Source: Gigantopelta aegis
Taxonomy: Eukaryota; Mollusca; Gastropoda; Neomphalida; Peltospiridae
Direction of reading: 5' to 3'
Length of the DNA stretch: 64,000 nucleotides
Assembly: GCF_016097555.1 (NCBI RefSeq)
Contig: NC_054713.1
Location: 5,704,887-5,768,886, forward strand
The notes beneath the pieces were generated by a model. It was not told where the DNA came from. It saw nothing but the letters and a program-made list of their open reading frames with translations, and did not search any database. The position numbers and the translations under genes are program-made. Of the stretch, positions 1-11,371 are shown in pieces (positions within the stretch are counted from its first letter, which is position 1; the number at the start of each line of letters is the position of its first letter).

Positions 1-377
1 AGAAGTATTTGTGTGTAGTTAATATTGGTTAGTGTGGTGATCATCTGTACTAAGATGGTGACTGGTGAAATTAGTTAAATGTGTGATGGAGAGAACGGTT
101 TGGGTGTGAGGGGTTGTGTTAGTGTGCATTGATGTATGATGAATAGGCCAATGGTTTGAGTAATGATTGAAATGTGTGTTTGTATATGATTATTATTTGC
201 TGATGTAAATAAATGTACCAAACGTATATTGGTTTTATGTGTTGTTTCCTTCAGTTATCTAATCACTTGTGACACACAGTCATTGATTAGTTTTAATTCA
301 TCTGCGTATGAAAGACATGTGGTGTCACAATGAAAAGTCAATAGCGCGTATGACTACCATCTGCAGCAACACATGTC
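1..377. other. No recognisable gene
   Basis: GT-rich, low-complexity sequence. I see no coding frame and no repeat matching the rest of the window. The end of the Tc1-like element that follows may lie here, but I could not find its inverted repeat. Confidence 0.5.
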
Positions 378-1330
378 ATGCAACGTCGTCTCATCGACCC
401 GATAAGTCTGCGAATAGTGTTCTGGGGGATAGCATTCCACTCCTGCTGTAGTGCGTTTTCCATTTCTCTAAAATTATTCATTTGTGGACGATGTGAGATG
501 CGTTGGCCAATGTAATCCCCAAAATTTTCTATTGGCGATAAATCAGGGGACAGTGCTGGACATTCAGATAAAAGGGATGTTATTGTTCGCTAGATATTGT
601 ATTGTAACACGTGCAGTATGCACTAGGGCGTTGTCTTACTGAAATGTGTGCATATCCCAATGCTGATGAAAGAAGGGAATAACGTGATTTTGCAAGACGT
701 TATCCCGGTAGTAAATGGCATTCATTCTGCCACGGCAAACATGGAGTGCTGTTTGGTGATGCTAACTGGTCCGCCCCACACCAAGACACCCCGTCCACCC
801 CATCGATCCGTCTGGACAAGGCAGTCACTGTAGTAACGTTCTTCACGCCTACACCAACCGACCATCAGCATTCGTTAAATGGAAACGGGATTCGTCAGAG
901 AATAGCACACAATGCCGACGTTGTAATCGCCAATGACAATACCTTCCTGCCAAACGTCGTTGTTCATTCCGATGTCGATCAGTCAGGATTGGTCCAACAT
1001 GTGGTCGTTGAGTACGCAGTCAAGCAGAGCGAAGACGGCGACACAGTGTTTGCGCTGGTAATCCCTCGTCGACCTTGAACACTTGACGCAGTCATGGCAG
1101 CTGCCAGCGTTCGATCACGAATATGGAGGCGAACAATATGGCGCTCTTGTCGTGGTGTCGTAACACGTCGTTGGCCTGGACGTGGACGGTCCCTGGTGGT
1201 TCCTGTCTGCTGGTATCTCCCGTGGAGTCTAATGATTGTTGAATGGTGGGATCCAAACCGCTGTGCGCTGAATCTACTCGAAATGCCGATTTGAAGCATG
1301 CCTTAGGCACGTTCACGTTCGTCAGCTGTC
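378..1330 (-). pseudogene. Decayed Tc1/mariner-type transposase
   Basis: Read on the minus strand, the segment encodes a Tc1-family cut-and-paste transposase in broken frames. The N-terminal paired-type helix-turn-helix region lies near 1300-1010 (RFGSHHSTIIRLHGRYQ, then the GRP-like PRPGQRRVTTP). The first catalytic Asp is at 894-896 in the context LFSDESRFHLTNADGR. The second is at 633-635 (DNALVHTARVT), immediately preceded by a TAA where relatives have Gln. The catalytic Glu is at 527-529 in LSPDLSPIENFGD, and the C-terminus runs to about 378. Spacing between second Asp and Glu fits DD34E after one single-base frameshift. Several stops and frameshifts make it inactive. The family assignment is from motifs, not a search. 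Confidence 0.85.
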
Positions 1331-1462
1331 AACCTTGCCATCACTTGTTTAATGTTCCATTAAAGACTACTTCATCAATGAAAGTGGCTTTTCAGAGACC
1401 ATCTTTTATAGTACCAATTAGAATGATTTGCATATTCAATTTACGTTGTTCATTTTTTGCAT
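1103..1462. repeat. Tc1 5' segment, copy 1 of a direct duplication
   Basis: About 360 bp covering the N-terminal transposase part and the adjacent end of the element. It recurs almost unchanged at 2296-2655, an offset of 1193 bp. Each copy is followed at once by a 46-bp minisatellite array. Confidence 0.9.
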
Positions 1463-2290
1463 GCAATATGTTGTGTTTTGGTGTTGTGTTGTTTTTCATG
1501 CTATGCATGCAATATGTTGTGTTTTGGTGTTGTGTTGTTTTTCATGCTATGCATGCAATATGTTGTGTGTTGGTGTTGTGTTGTTTTTCATGCTATGCAT
1601 GCAATATGTTGGGTGTTGGTGTTGTGTTGTTTTTCATGGTATGCAAGCAATATGTTGTGTTTTGGTGTTGTGTTGTTTTTCATGCTATGCATGCAATATG
1701 TTGTGTTTTGGTGTTGTGTTGTTTTTCATGCTATGCATGCAATATGTTGTGTGTTGGTGTTGTTTTGTTTTTCATGCTATGCATGCAATATGTTGTGTTT
1801 TGGTGTTGTGTTGTTTTTCATGCTATGCATGCAATATGTTGTGTGTTGGTGTTGTTTTGTTTTTCATGCTATGCATGCAATATGTTGTGTTTTGGTGTTG
1901 TGTTGTGTTGTTTTTCATGCTATGCATGCAATATGTTGTGTTTTGGTGTTGTGTTGTTTTTCATGCTATGCATGCAATATGTTGTGTTTTGATGTTGTGT
2001 TGTTTTCCATGCTATGCATGCAATATGTTGTGTTTTGGTGTTGTGTTGTGTTGTTTTTCATGTTATGCATGCAATATGTTGTGTGTTGGTGTTGTTTTGT
2101 TTTTCATGCTATGCATGCAATATGTTGTGTTTTGGTGTTGTGTTGTTTTTCATGCTATGCATGCAATATGTTGTGTTTTGGTGTTGTGTTGTGTTGTTTT
2201 TCGTGTTATGCATGCAATATGTTGTGTTTTGGTGTTGTGTTGTTTTTCATGCTATGCATGCAATATGTTGTGTTTTGGTGTTGTGTTTTT
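1463..2290 (+). repeat. 46-bp minisatellite array 1
   Basis: About 18 tandem units of a 46-bp monomer, with occasional 51-bp variants containing one extra GTGTT. Each unit contains the palindrome TGCATGCA and a G/T-only run. All three forward frames are open because the monomer has no stop in any frame and 46 is not a multiple of three. The Cys-rich frames here are repeat shadows, not a gene. Confidence 0.95.
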
Positions 2291-2295
2291 GTTGT

Positions 2296-2655
2296 TGGCA
2301 GCGTTCGATCACGAATATGGAGGCGAACAATATGGCGCTCTTGTCGTGGTGTCGTAACACGTCGTTGGCCTGGACGTGGAAGTTCCCTGGTGGTTCCTGT
2401 CTGCTGGTATCTCCCGTGGAGTTTAATGATTGTTGAATGGTGGGATCCAAACCGCTGTGCGCTGAATCTACTCGAAATGCCGATTTGAAGCATGCCTTAG
2501 GCACGTTCACGTTCGTCAGCTGTCAACCTTGCCACCACTTGTTTAATGTTCCATTAAAGACTACTTCATCAATGAAAGTGGCTTTTCACAGACCATCTTT
2601 TATAGTACCAATTAGAATGATTTGCACGTTCAATTTACGTTGTTCATTTTTTTGC
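2296..2655. repeat. Tc1 5' segment, copy 2 of a direct duplication
   Basis: Near-identical copy of 1103-1462, joining array 1 to array 2. A minus-strand frame across it reads the same helix-turn-helix segment. It shows that a unit made of transposon end plus minisatellite was duplicated. Confidence 0.9.
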
Positions 2656-4140
2656 ATGCAATATGTTGTATTTTGGTGTTGTGTTGTTTTTCATGTTATG
2701 CATGCAATATGTTGTGTTTTGGTGTTGTGTTGTTTTTCATGCTATGCATGCAATATGATGGGTGTTGGTGTTGTGTTGTTTTTCATGCTATGCATGCAAT
2801 ATGTTGTGTTTTGGTGTTGTGTTGTTTTTCATGCTATGCATGCAATATGTTGTGTTTTGGTGTTGTGTTGTTTTTCATGCTATGCATGCAATATGTTGTG
2901 TTTTGGTGTTGTGTTGTGTTGTTTTTCATGCTATGCATGCAATATGTTGTGTTTTGGTGTTGTGTTGTTTTTCATGCTATGCATGCAATATGTTGTGTGT
3001 TGGTGTTGTTTTGTTTTTCATGCTATGCATGCACTATGTTGTGTTTTGGTGTTGTGTTGTGTTGTTTTTCGTGTTATGCATGCAATATGTTGTGTTTTGG
3101 TGTTGTGTTGTTTTTCATGCTATGCATGCAATATGTTGTGTTTTGGTGTTGTGTTGTTTTTCATGCTATGCATGCAATATGTTGTGTTTTGGTGTTGTGT
3201 TGTTTTCCATGTTATGCATGCAATATGTTGTGTTTTGGTGTTGTGTTGTGTTGTTTTTCATGTTATGCATGCAATATGTTGTGTGTTGGTGTTGTTTTGT
3301 TTTCCATGCTATGCATGCAATATGTTGTGTTTTGGTGTTGTGTTGTTTTTCATGCTATGCATGCACTATGTTGTGTTTTGGTGTTGTGTTGTTTTTCATG
3401 CTATGCATGCAATATGTTGTGTTTTGATGTTGTGTTGTTTTTCATGCTATGCATGCAATATGTTGTGTGTTGGTGTTGTTTTGTTTTTCATGCTATGCAT
3501 GCACTATGTTGTGTTTTGGTGTTGTGTTGTGTTGTTTTTCGTGTTATGCATGCAATATGTTGTGTTTTGGTGTTGTGTTGTTTTTCATGCTATGCATGCA
3601 ATATGTTGTGTTTTGGTGTTGTGTTGTTTTTCATGCTATGCATGCAATATGTTGTGTTTTGGTGTTGTGTTGTTTTCCATGTTATGCATGCAATATGTTG
3701 TGTTTTGGTGTTGTGTTGTGTTGTTTTTCATGTTATGCATGCAATATGTTGTGTGTTGGTGTTGTTTTGTTTTTCATGCTATGCATGCAATATGTTGTGT
3801 TTTGGTGTTGTGTTGTTTTTCATGCTATGCATGCACTATGTTGTGTTTTGGTGTTGTGTTGTTTTTCATGCTATGCATGCAATATGTTGTGTTTTGGTGT
3901 TGTGTTGTTTTTCATGCTATGCATGCAATATGTTGTGTTTTGGTGTGGTGTTGTTTTTCATGCTATGCATGCAATATGTTGTGTTTTGGTGTTGTGTTTT
4001 TTTTCATGCTATGCATGCAATATGTTGTGATTTGGTGTTGTGTTGTGTTGTTTTTTATGTTATGCATGCAATATGTTGTATTTTGGTGTTGTGTTGTTTT
4101 TCATGCTATGCAAGCAATATGTTGTGTTTTGGTGTTGTGT
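2656..4140 (+). repeat. 46-bp minisatellite array 2 with higher-order structure
   Basis: About 32 units of the same 46/51-bp monomer. A ten-monomer block (eight of 46 bp and two of 51 bp, 470 bp) is repeated in tandem: variant-bearing positions from about 2991 recur at 3461, including the ACTATG and TTTTTCGTGTT variants. The long open frame from 2437 to 4443 is produced by the array running into flanking DNA; no domain or signal is evident. Confidence 0.92.
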
Positions 4141-4410
4141 TTCATGGAGAGTTCAGAGAATCGTTTTTGTGAGTTATTCGTCGCCAAACATGATCTATCA
4201 GGTAGTACGGTAATTATGCATTGCTATTTTAATGCTGATATACGCCCCATTCACATTTGTCATCGTCAGCTAATGGTGCGTTTTCAAAGCTGTTATATAT
4301 ATATATATTTAGTCTACTGTTTGCTTTTTTTTGCTTTTTTGTTTGTTTTGCTTTTCCTTCTTTTTTTTAATCTCTGTATTATTAATTCATATGATGCGTT
4401 TTCATATGGG
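4141..4410. other. No recognisable gene
   Basis: Short unique stretch with T-rich tracts near 4320-4375 between the minisatellite and a SINE-like repeat. Confidence 0.5.
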
Positions 4411-4680
4411 CAGGTGGTATCGTGGTTAGGCCATCAGATATAAGGCTGGTAAGCACTGAGTTCGCAGCCCGCTACCTGCTCCCACCCAGGGAAAAATATA
4501 TAACAAACTCAATGGGTAGGTGTAAGACCATTACACCCTTTTCTCTTTCACTAACAACTACCACTGCACCCTCTACTCTCTCACTAACAACTAACCCACT
4601 GTACTAAGACAGCCCAGATAGCTGAGGTGTGTGCGTGGATAGCGTATTTGATTGGATATAAGCACGAAAATAAGTTGGAT
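4411..4680 (+). mobile_element. tRNA-related SINE, family S5 (plus)
   Basis: The head (gtggtatcgtggttaggcc) and a B-box-like GAGTTCGCAGCC resemble the minus-strand S5 copies at 6380, 40945/44859 and 51390. The tail carries GGATATAAGCACGAAAATAAG-type sequence also seen, reversed, at 51390. Old and diverged. Confidence 0.65.
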
Positions 4681-4775
4681 CTGTCCCGGATCAGGCTCCT
4701 GGCTATTTAGAGACGGGACCCGGGACGGACATGCTCGAAAACTTCGTGGTATATGAGCATGACAAAATTATCCCC
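4681..4775 (+). repeat. Retroposon 3' tail shared with the 14.2-15.8 kb element
   Basis: The segment with CGGGACGGACATGCTCGAAA and GTGGTATATGAGCATG matches the last 90 bp of the protein-coding retroposon at 14166-15790, so the two share a 3' end. Confidence 0.8.
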
Positions 4776-5103
4776 TCCGCTGAAATGAATGGACAGGTAT
4801 GTTAATACCAAACTGTTAACTTGCGGGCAGTCAATTGTCATGTGAATCGGTACAGTAAGTTCGAATACTGCCAATTGCCTCTTTCAGTATTCAGTATTCA
4901 GTTTAGGATCAAGACGTTCAGTTATCTGAATTGATCTTGTTCCATTGTTAGTTATGTAAAACGTTTAGTTTGTGTTTTTGACAGAAGGGGAAAATAGCTA
5001 AATGAAATTAGCCAAACAATGAAAGAAGACAAATTATGTCAGGAAGCCTGTTTTGTCATGGACATATGCAACAGAGAGCACTATTATATTAATCGTCTCC
5101 TAA
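4776..5103. other. No recognisable gene
   Basis: Unique AT-rich DNA with a short duplicated TTCAGTATTCAGTATTCAG motif near 4885. Nothing else seen. Confidence 0.5.
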
Positions 5104-5425
5104 ACGATCTTGGGGTTGCTAATTCATTCGAGTAGTGCCCCTGCGCGTGCTGTAACCTCACCGTGGTGCAGGGGTGTAACATTCTCTTTGAGAATGGCCA
5201 ATACAGCACACATTGAAATTTTGAGTAAAAGTCAGTATCTATCTGTGATATTTGTATTTTTGCACAATTCTTTACACTGTTTTTATTTGAATCTTGAATG
5301 TTTATATTGATGTTGATCATCACCTTATTTGTTTGCGTTACCATAGTTTGACACCCAATAGCCGATGTATTTTGCGTTCTGGGGTGTCGTGAAACATTCA
5401 TTCATTCATTCATTCATTCATTCGA
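5104..5425 (+). mobile_element. Interspersed repeat R1 with (ATTC)n tail
   Basis: Recurs at 55500-55795. It begins with a self-complementary head (CCTGC...GCAGG around 5139-5172), and ends with GTTTGACACCCAATAGCCGA and a tail of ATTC repeats. The tail block also occurs alone, reversed, at 24437-24500 and 62190-62265. The structure resembles a SINE using a LINE-type 3' end. Confidence 0.8.
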
Positions 5426-6379
5426 GCAGTGCTACAAATAAGATCACTATGTTATCTGAAGAAGACATATGCTAAAACAAAGAACAACACGCATCTATCC
5501 ATCAGACATTTGGCTTGAGCTTAAAATTCGAAGACGTGTCCATTTGTCTTTTTTAGTGGATTCCAACATGTCATAAGAATCCATACAAGGAGAGAAAGAT
5601 CGCGAGGTTCAGCAAATAGATCACCAAATTTACGTGTTTCAAAGACTGGCCGTTATACTGACCACTATCGAAATCATTCACTTTGAATCCAAGTCAAATT
5701 CACTAATATTAAGCTATTTCATTTTTCAACATTATACACAACAATCCCCTACGACAAAATAAACAAGAATGTCCATTCCTTAAGAAATGGGCATATGTTA
5801 CAAAGAACGTATACTGAAACAGACATATAACTTATAACTTTACTTTTCGCTATTTTGACGATCTTATATGATTCAATAACAGCCGGATTACAGATTACCT
5901 ATGCATTATCTATGCATACAGATTTAAAGAAGCACAGGTCTCCAAACTAAGCTGTGTGACAAAAGGGATGACTTTAACTTTCCATTATGTCGAACGTGCC
6001 CCTGCTCCAGCTTTTAGTGCCTACATATCACAACCTCTAACATATCTGGAGGCATGACCATTGCATGCAGATTTGAAACAACGCCATTTCATTCTGGCAC
6101 ATAAGTTGTTCCATCAGAGATACTAATCAAAAACAAATCTTTAACTTGTGACGAACTTTTAATATGCTTTACAATAAGCTGTTTTAATTCATCAGAAAAT
6201 GAGTTTAGAATTACATTATAAGCTGTTGAAATGTCTGCTGCCGACGTATCAGGATTTAAAAAAGAAATAATTTCAACAATTGCAGAGACCGGTAAAAAGC
6301 CCGGTACAACTTCATATGCTATATCAGCTACAGCATAAAAACCATTTTCAATAAAAAAAAAAAAATCATAATGATTAGT
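5426..6379. other. No recognisable gene
   Basis: AT-rich sequence without a convincing coding frame or a match elsewhere in the window. Short poly-A near 6352. Confidence 0.5.
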
Positions 6380-6525
6380 TTTGTAGTGGGTGTAGTGCTC
6401 TCACACCTACTCATTGAGTCTTTAAAACTTGCTCTTGGTGACCACCGCTACCGTGCTGCGAACTCAGTACCTATCAGCCTTATGTCCGATGACTTAAGCA
6501 CGACACCACCGAGACCGGTGAAGTA
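6380..6525 (-). mobile_element. SINE fragment, family S5 (minus)
   Basis: Contains ACCTACTCATTGAGTCTTTA, CGTGCTGCGAACTCAGTACC and the GACACCACCGAGACCGGT head, matching the intact minus-strand S5 copy at 51390-51630. Confidence 0.8.
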
Positions 6526-6866
6526 TCTTCAAAAACAAATTGTAGCTTTCATTTCTTCCCTTGATGCTAGAGGATATAATTTAGAATAGATGATCAATGT
6601 TAATTGTTTTATTGTGTACCTCGATCTGCTGGTATATGATGTGGTGTAATGTGACCTCTAGGCCATATGTCGCAACTGCACCATGCTAGATATCCAACAG
6701 CCGTGACTTAAAAATGTACTATAAGTAGCACTAAACCAAATAACACCCGACTGGGTCAAAGTTCGTGTCAACGTTCTATTGGTGATAATTGTGATAAATC
6801 TGACAGTATTTATTTATTTATTTTTATTATTATTTTTTTTTTTAGACAGCTTCACCTGGGCAATAA

Positions 6867-7265
6867 ATGTATGCACTTTTATTTCGTGCAATCCTATCAG
6901 TATGCCTTGTAGCCCTGTGCTTGAAACGTGTATGTGCTATCTGTAAAACTAAGTGCTACAATGTTGTACGAAATTACGAGAGTCCGATTATGTCGAGCAT
7001 GAACCATCATGATAGGTTCCACTTGCTTAATTTAATACTTTGTGGGAGAGGCTGTAGTACAGAGCTGTGTCCAGCCAAACCGTGCTGGAAAACGTCCGCT
7101 GGAGTGGTTTATGCGCTTCACGGTAATCCAAATGACCACGTCGGGAACCAATCAAACAGTTTGCGAAAGTTAACGAAATGTTTGCTGGCTGAACTTGGGG
7201 CTGATATTTATGAGTCACAGTCTGGTGGATATATTGCATATAGTGTTCTCAACCACATACGTTAA
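6867..7265 (+). CDS. Uncharacterised 132-residue frame, weak candidate
   Basis: An intact frame beginning with a hydrophobic Cys-containing N-terminus that could be a signal or membrane segment (MYALLFRAILSVCLVALCL), followed by a Cys-containing middle. I recognise no family. It lies just upstream of a Harbinger element but does not resemble the MADF/Myb partner protein of that group. No promoter, splice signal or second copy supports it, so chance is a serious alternative. Confidence 0.2.
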   Translation: MYALLFRAILSVCLVALCLKRVCAICKTKCYNVVRNYESPIMSSMNHHDRFHLLNLILCGRGCSTELCPAKPCWKTSAGVVYALHGNPNDHVGNQSNSLRKLTKCLLAELGADIYESQSGGYIAYSVLNHIR

Positions 7266-7349
7266 CATTGTCGCACATGAGATTTTATTGGGTATTGTAC
7301 AACCTTAAGAGGAGCTATTACTTTGGCTATTCTTCACTACCACAAGACC

Positions 7350-7430
7350 AGGGGCCATGTTCCCGAAGCTATCGTTGTACATAACGACATCGTTAAGCTG
7401 TCGTGGAGGAACAGCTGATGTGTGAGAAAG
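7350..7430. repeat. Possible 5' end of the Harbinger element
   Basis: GGGGCCATGTTCCCGAAGCTATCG resembles a sequence at 56162-56190 (GGCCCTATTTTCGAAGGTATCG), as expected for a terminal repeat shared by related elements. The 3' end was not located. Confidence 0.35.
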
Positions 7431-7671
7431 TGTCGTTCCGGGTGTCAGTTACCAGTTCCTACCCTGTTGTTAGGAGTGTCATAAAGTAAAATGTTTGTGT
7501 AGATGAGCATGAAAAAAACACGGAATATTGTTTTAATCGTACGATTCGGCGACAACATTCGACATCCTGCAAAATGACCACTGCGATGGTTGTAATGCTA
7601 TGGAATGACTCTTAATTCAGAAGACAGAGGGTGCCATGAGTCTTGAGGGATAGACATAATCCTCTTGATAC

Positions 7672-8395
7672 ATGGATGACATGGAATTACATGCCACATA
7701 CAGAATGGACAGCAGAAGAATATTGTATCTATGCAATACATTGCAAGTGGATATCGAGAGACAGACGCGCAGAAGTGGTGTGTTGCCGGTGTCGATACAA
7801 ATTGTAGCAGCCCTACGTTATTATGCTACAGGAAGTTTTCAGGCAGTAATAGGTGATGTACATGGTATTAGCCGGTACTTCGTTTCTAGGTGCATACACG
7901 CAGTTTCAAAGTTTATTGTCAACAAATTGCAGAACGTACATGTAAAGATCCCTTACACGGATGCTGAAATGAGAAACACAAAAGAAGATTTCTTTAAATT
8001 GGCAAATTTCCCCAACATTCTCGGGGCCTTAGATGGAACTCTCATCCCAGTGCAAGACCCTTCACGTGACGAACACTTTTGTTTCAGCCACAAAGGATAC
8101 CATGCTATCAACGTTCAGTGCATACTGTCAGCTAATGGTGTTTTCTTGGCAAAATGGCAACAAATGATGCATTGATATGGAGAAATAGTGGAATTGCGGA
8201 ATTGTTTGAGAATGGTCAAGTTGATGGCGGTATGTTATTAGGGGATTCAGGATACCCTATTAGACCATGGCTATGACTCTGTTCTTGCAGCCGACCTCTC
8301 GACAAGAACGAGCATACAACAGAGCCCATAAAACCATTAAAAGCTCCTGCGAGAGGGTATTTGGTGTGTGGAAATCAGGTCGGGACATAAGTCGG
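7672..8395 (+). pseudogene. HARBI1-like (PIF/Harbinger) transposase, frameshifted
   Basis: Encodes a DDE nuclease of the PIF/Harbinger superfamily, which moves DNA transposons in the nucleus. The first 167 residues are one frame: an N-terminal region with ALRYYATGSFQ, then the first catalytic Asp in GALDGTLIPV and the downstream KGYHAINVQ. A frameshift near 8160 puts TNDALIWRNSG and the second Asp (LLGDSGYPIRPWL) in another frame. After a stop and a further shift near 8275 comes RAYNRAHKTIK and the catalytic Glu in CERVFGVWKSG. All three acidic residues survive, so the decay is by indels and recent by Harbinger standards. Assignment rests on motif order. Confidence 0.88.
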
Positions 8396-9649
8396 GAGGA
8401 TGCATGATGTTTATTTCAGAGCCATGTGTCCTTGTCATCCTTGCATCTGCTGTTCTTGAGAACATTGCAAATATAGGTTGATCCCAGATCCCCCAAACGG
8501 GCCACGTGGGATAATAGTACTTTTGCCCCCCCCCCCCCCACACACACACACACACTTGCATGGTAGCAAACGTGTGTTTCACAAGTATATTGTATTTGCA
8601 AAATACATTTAATAATAATGCCTTTACAGGTGTCTACTCACCGTTTATTGACATTTATGCCCCATATACGATATACCATCGGGGTTTGGGTATAATGACC
8701 TGACCAACGACAGAACACAGTGCGGCATCATTTCTCTCAGTGTCCAGACATGTTTCTGGTTGGTATCTCTATCTAAAGATCACCTTTTGTTCTGTTTATA
8801 TCGGGCGTCAAGCCATGCACCTCAGCGAGATAATTTTTATAACGTTCTTTCCGTAAACCAGCATTCCTAGCATTTCTGAACCAACTCTGTCTATCGGACG
8901 TGACTCATGGCACAGAAAAACAAGATGAACATGCATCGTCAGTAGGTGTGCTGCGTTCTCTGGCCGTGCTTCTCCTGTGTCCATCACTTTGTTCGAGAAT
9001 TCTCTGCGACCCTCCCCGAGAGCCAGAACAGGTATTTTTAGCAATCCGGTCCGGTGCTGTCAACCGGTGCGCTTCCGACGCTTCTTCAAAGTGGGCACTA
9101 CCTTCGTCCTCACAAACTGACCATTCATTTTTATAACATCATTGTCTAAATCAAAATCGCTAAAGCGACAGAATGCCAATAGAGCTTCCGCTTGATCCTT
9201 GGTTATTTTAAAACATAATTCTCTGTTTTTACTTATGATTTTTCAGCAAACGTTAGCGCACTTTTGATGGAAACTAAAACAATAGCCCCGATAATTTAAT
9301 TACCGTGAATATACGACATTCCGCTGTAAAGGAGACAAAGCTAATAAAACATTGTCCCGTTATCTTATATTCTGACTCGAATGATGTGAGTTCAGTGTCG
9401 CAATTTAAGAAAAGCAAAATTATACATGTATATATACTAAGTTTAATTTCACTGTGCATTAATAAATAAAATAATGTTGTTTTCTCATATGTATTTTGTC
9501 AATAGATACGAAAATTCACCCTTTAGAAAAATGGACTAAACTAAATATTAACACCAACCTGTATTTGTGGCGCCTTTTAAAAATAATCAACACATTTCTT
9601 CAATGTGAACATATTCCGAATTAAAAGCTTGCTTATTTAAAAATCGAAA
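8396..9649. other. No convincing gene
   Basis: Contains a C run followed by (CA)n at 8526-8553. A minus-strand stretch around 9240-8810 reads without many stops in two frames, including a basic run (LKKRRKRTG) ended by TGA, but I cannot assign it. The rest is AT-rich and featureless. Confidence 0.45.
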
Positions 9650-10945
9650 ATGCTGCGTATAAAAGACGAAAACAGACAAGAATTCGGAAGAAAGAAAAGA
9701 AAGTCAGATGAGGGTGATGAGATGCGAATAATAAACAAACGAAAACAATTAAAAGACGTTCCTCTGGTGACAGGAAACATTCGATTCTATGCCCAATCTA
9801 ATGATGACAAAAGTTTGCTCTTCAACAAAATAGATCACGCAAAGCTATTACTGGATGACATGCAAGCAACAGTACAATTCTACACGAGGTTTTTAATTTT
9901 TATCTTCAAAAACATGCATTGCCACCAAACAACACCACTGCAGATGATTTGGGAACCGCTAACAAATTTAAAACGTATTTACCATGTCCAAAGGAACAAA
10001 GTACAGAAAAGACGTGTCTCATTACAGTATCGGCAATAAAAAAAATCGTTGTGTCGGATTACAGATGCATGCCCATAAATGTTCAAAACACATGGAAATT
10101 GAAACCATAGAATACTCAGGGCACACAGGATAAATTTCGTTGCACTGTGAGAATCAACACATCATGAAAGTGGACACATCACCTCGTTTTCTGGGTGGAT
10201 CATTCCTCGGAAATTTTCGCATCTTGTATGCACTTTTCGTATCTGGTTTGCGATATTCACAGTATGAACGTTTTGTCGCATCTGCAGGATTTGGTCAGTT
10301 ATCAGAGACTTTCATCAGTGGATTTTTAGATTTATACTGTTCCAAAATAAATGACATCGCTTATCAATCTATTAAAGATGCGGTTGATGAAGAAACGGCT
10401 ATCACAACATTTCAATGTTCTGATACTAATTCTGATTTCAAAGGAATTACGATACTGACAGACCGAAATGTCACCATAAATAAATACTTGTCAGAAAACC
10501 GTGTTGGTGTTACTAACGCAAATGACACATGGCATGCAACAAAGGGAATTCATAAAGAAATTTTAAAAGTCTGCACTGGCTCTGTTAAGTTCCATGCTGT
10601 GAAATGACACGAGAAATTGTCTGACAAAACGGCATCAGTGAAAACCGTGTTATTACGCCATGAAGTATTGTGCTGGATCGCCAGAAAAACTGAGAAGTCT
10701 TTTTGACAGTATATTATTACATTATCAAAATATACACGATAAGGTTTGCCTGAATCAAGGTGAAAAACAGACAAAAAACTACGAGCCCAGCAAAATCATA
10801 TTGCAAGATCGCCATCAAACTTCTCGATTGCTCAATCAAGCGACTTGTCATATACAAAACACCGGAAGACTACGCCACGTGTGTCGATACACACTATGTG
10901 GAATCGTTCAACAATGCTCGTCTTGTATACCATGACAAAGAATAG
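9650..10945 (+). pseudogene. Transposon-type protein gene, broken, family uncertain
   Basis: Three consecutive coding blocks in different frames read as one decayed protein. Block 1 (9650-10039) is lysine-rich at its start. Block 2 (about 10040-10607, one TAA near 10131) contains Cys/His residues (HAHKCSKHMEIETIEYSGHTG, broken here only by the stop) then SQYERFVASAGFG and ITILTDRNVTINK followed by NDTWHATKGIHKEI. Block 3 (10607-10945) is frameshifted and ends with HYVESFNNARLVY. The order TDR, WH, then SFN resembles large uncharacterised transposon-derived families seen in molluscs and cnidarians, some linked to Kolobok. That name is a guess from memory. A poly-A tract follows at 10952. Confidence 0.55.
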
Positions 10946-10969
10946 TTGGTAAAAAAAAAAAAAAAAAAT

Positions 10970-11324
10970 CTAAAACTGAAGACTCGCAACTTTGCACGAG
11001 ATATCTGGGATTCTGTCGTGGAACATCTTTATTTCTCATCTAAATGATTAAAATAAAATCTAGGAATGTGGTTCTTCATTCTAACGTTGCGTGAGTACAG
11101 TTTTCTTTCTCTGAGGCCACGTGTCTTTGTTTATTTATAACTCATAAAATAAAATGTGACCTTGTCGCTAGACTTAAATCACGTGATCGTTATCTCTGGC
11201 TTGAAGCTCCGCCCATTTCATTGTCTTTAGGACCCTCTGTGAGCGCAGGTTTTAGCCTTAGTTATTAATTACAAAATAATCACCTAAACAATTCCAAAGG
11301 ACTTACAGTTTGTGAGAAACTAAT
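10970..11324. other. No recognisable gene
   Basis: Unique AT-rich DNA after the broken transposon gene. Confidence 0.5.
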
Positions 11325-11371
11325 CTAAACATGCAAGCCTTGTTTTTTGCAATGCACTGCGAAATCGTACA

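Noticed and set aside
1463..2290. CRISPR-like array
   Set aside because: Repeats are directly adjacent with no unique spacers, and the setting is an animal genome.
1243..4443. Very long Cys/Val/Phe-rich open frames (up to 668 codons)
   Set aside because: They follow the 46-bp minisatellite in all three forward frames equally; no signal, splice or domain evidence.
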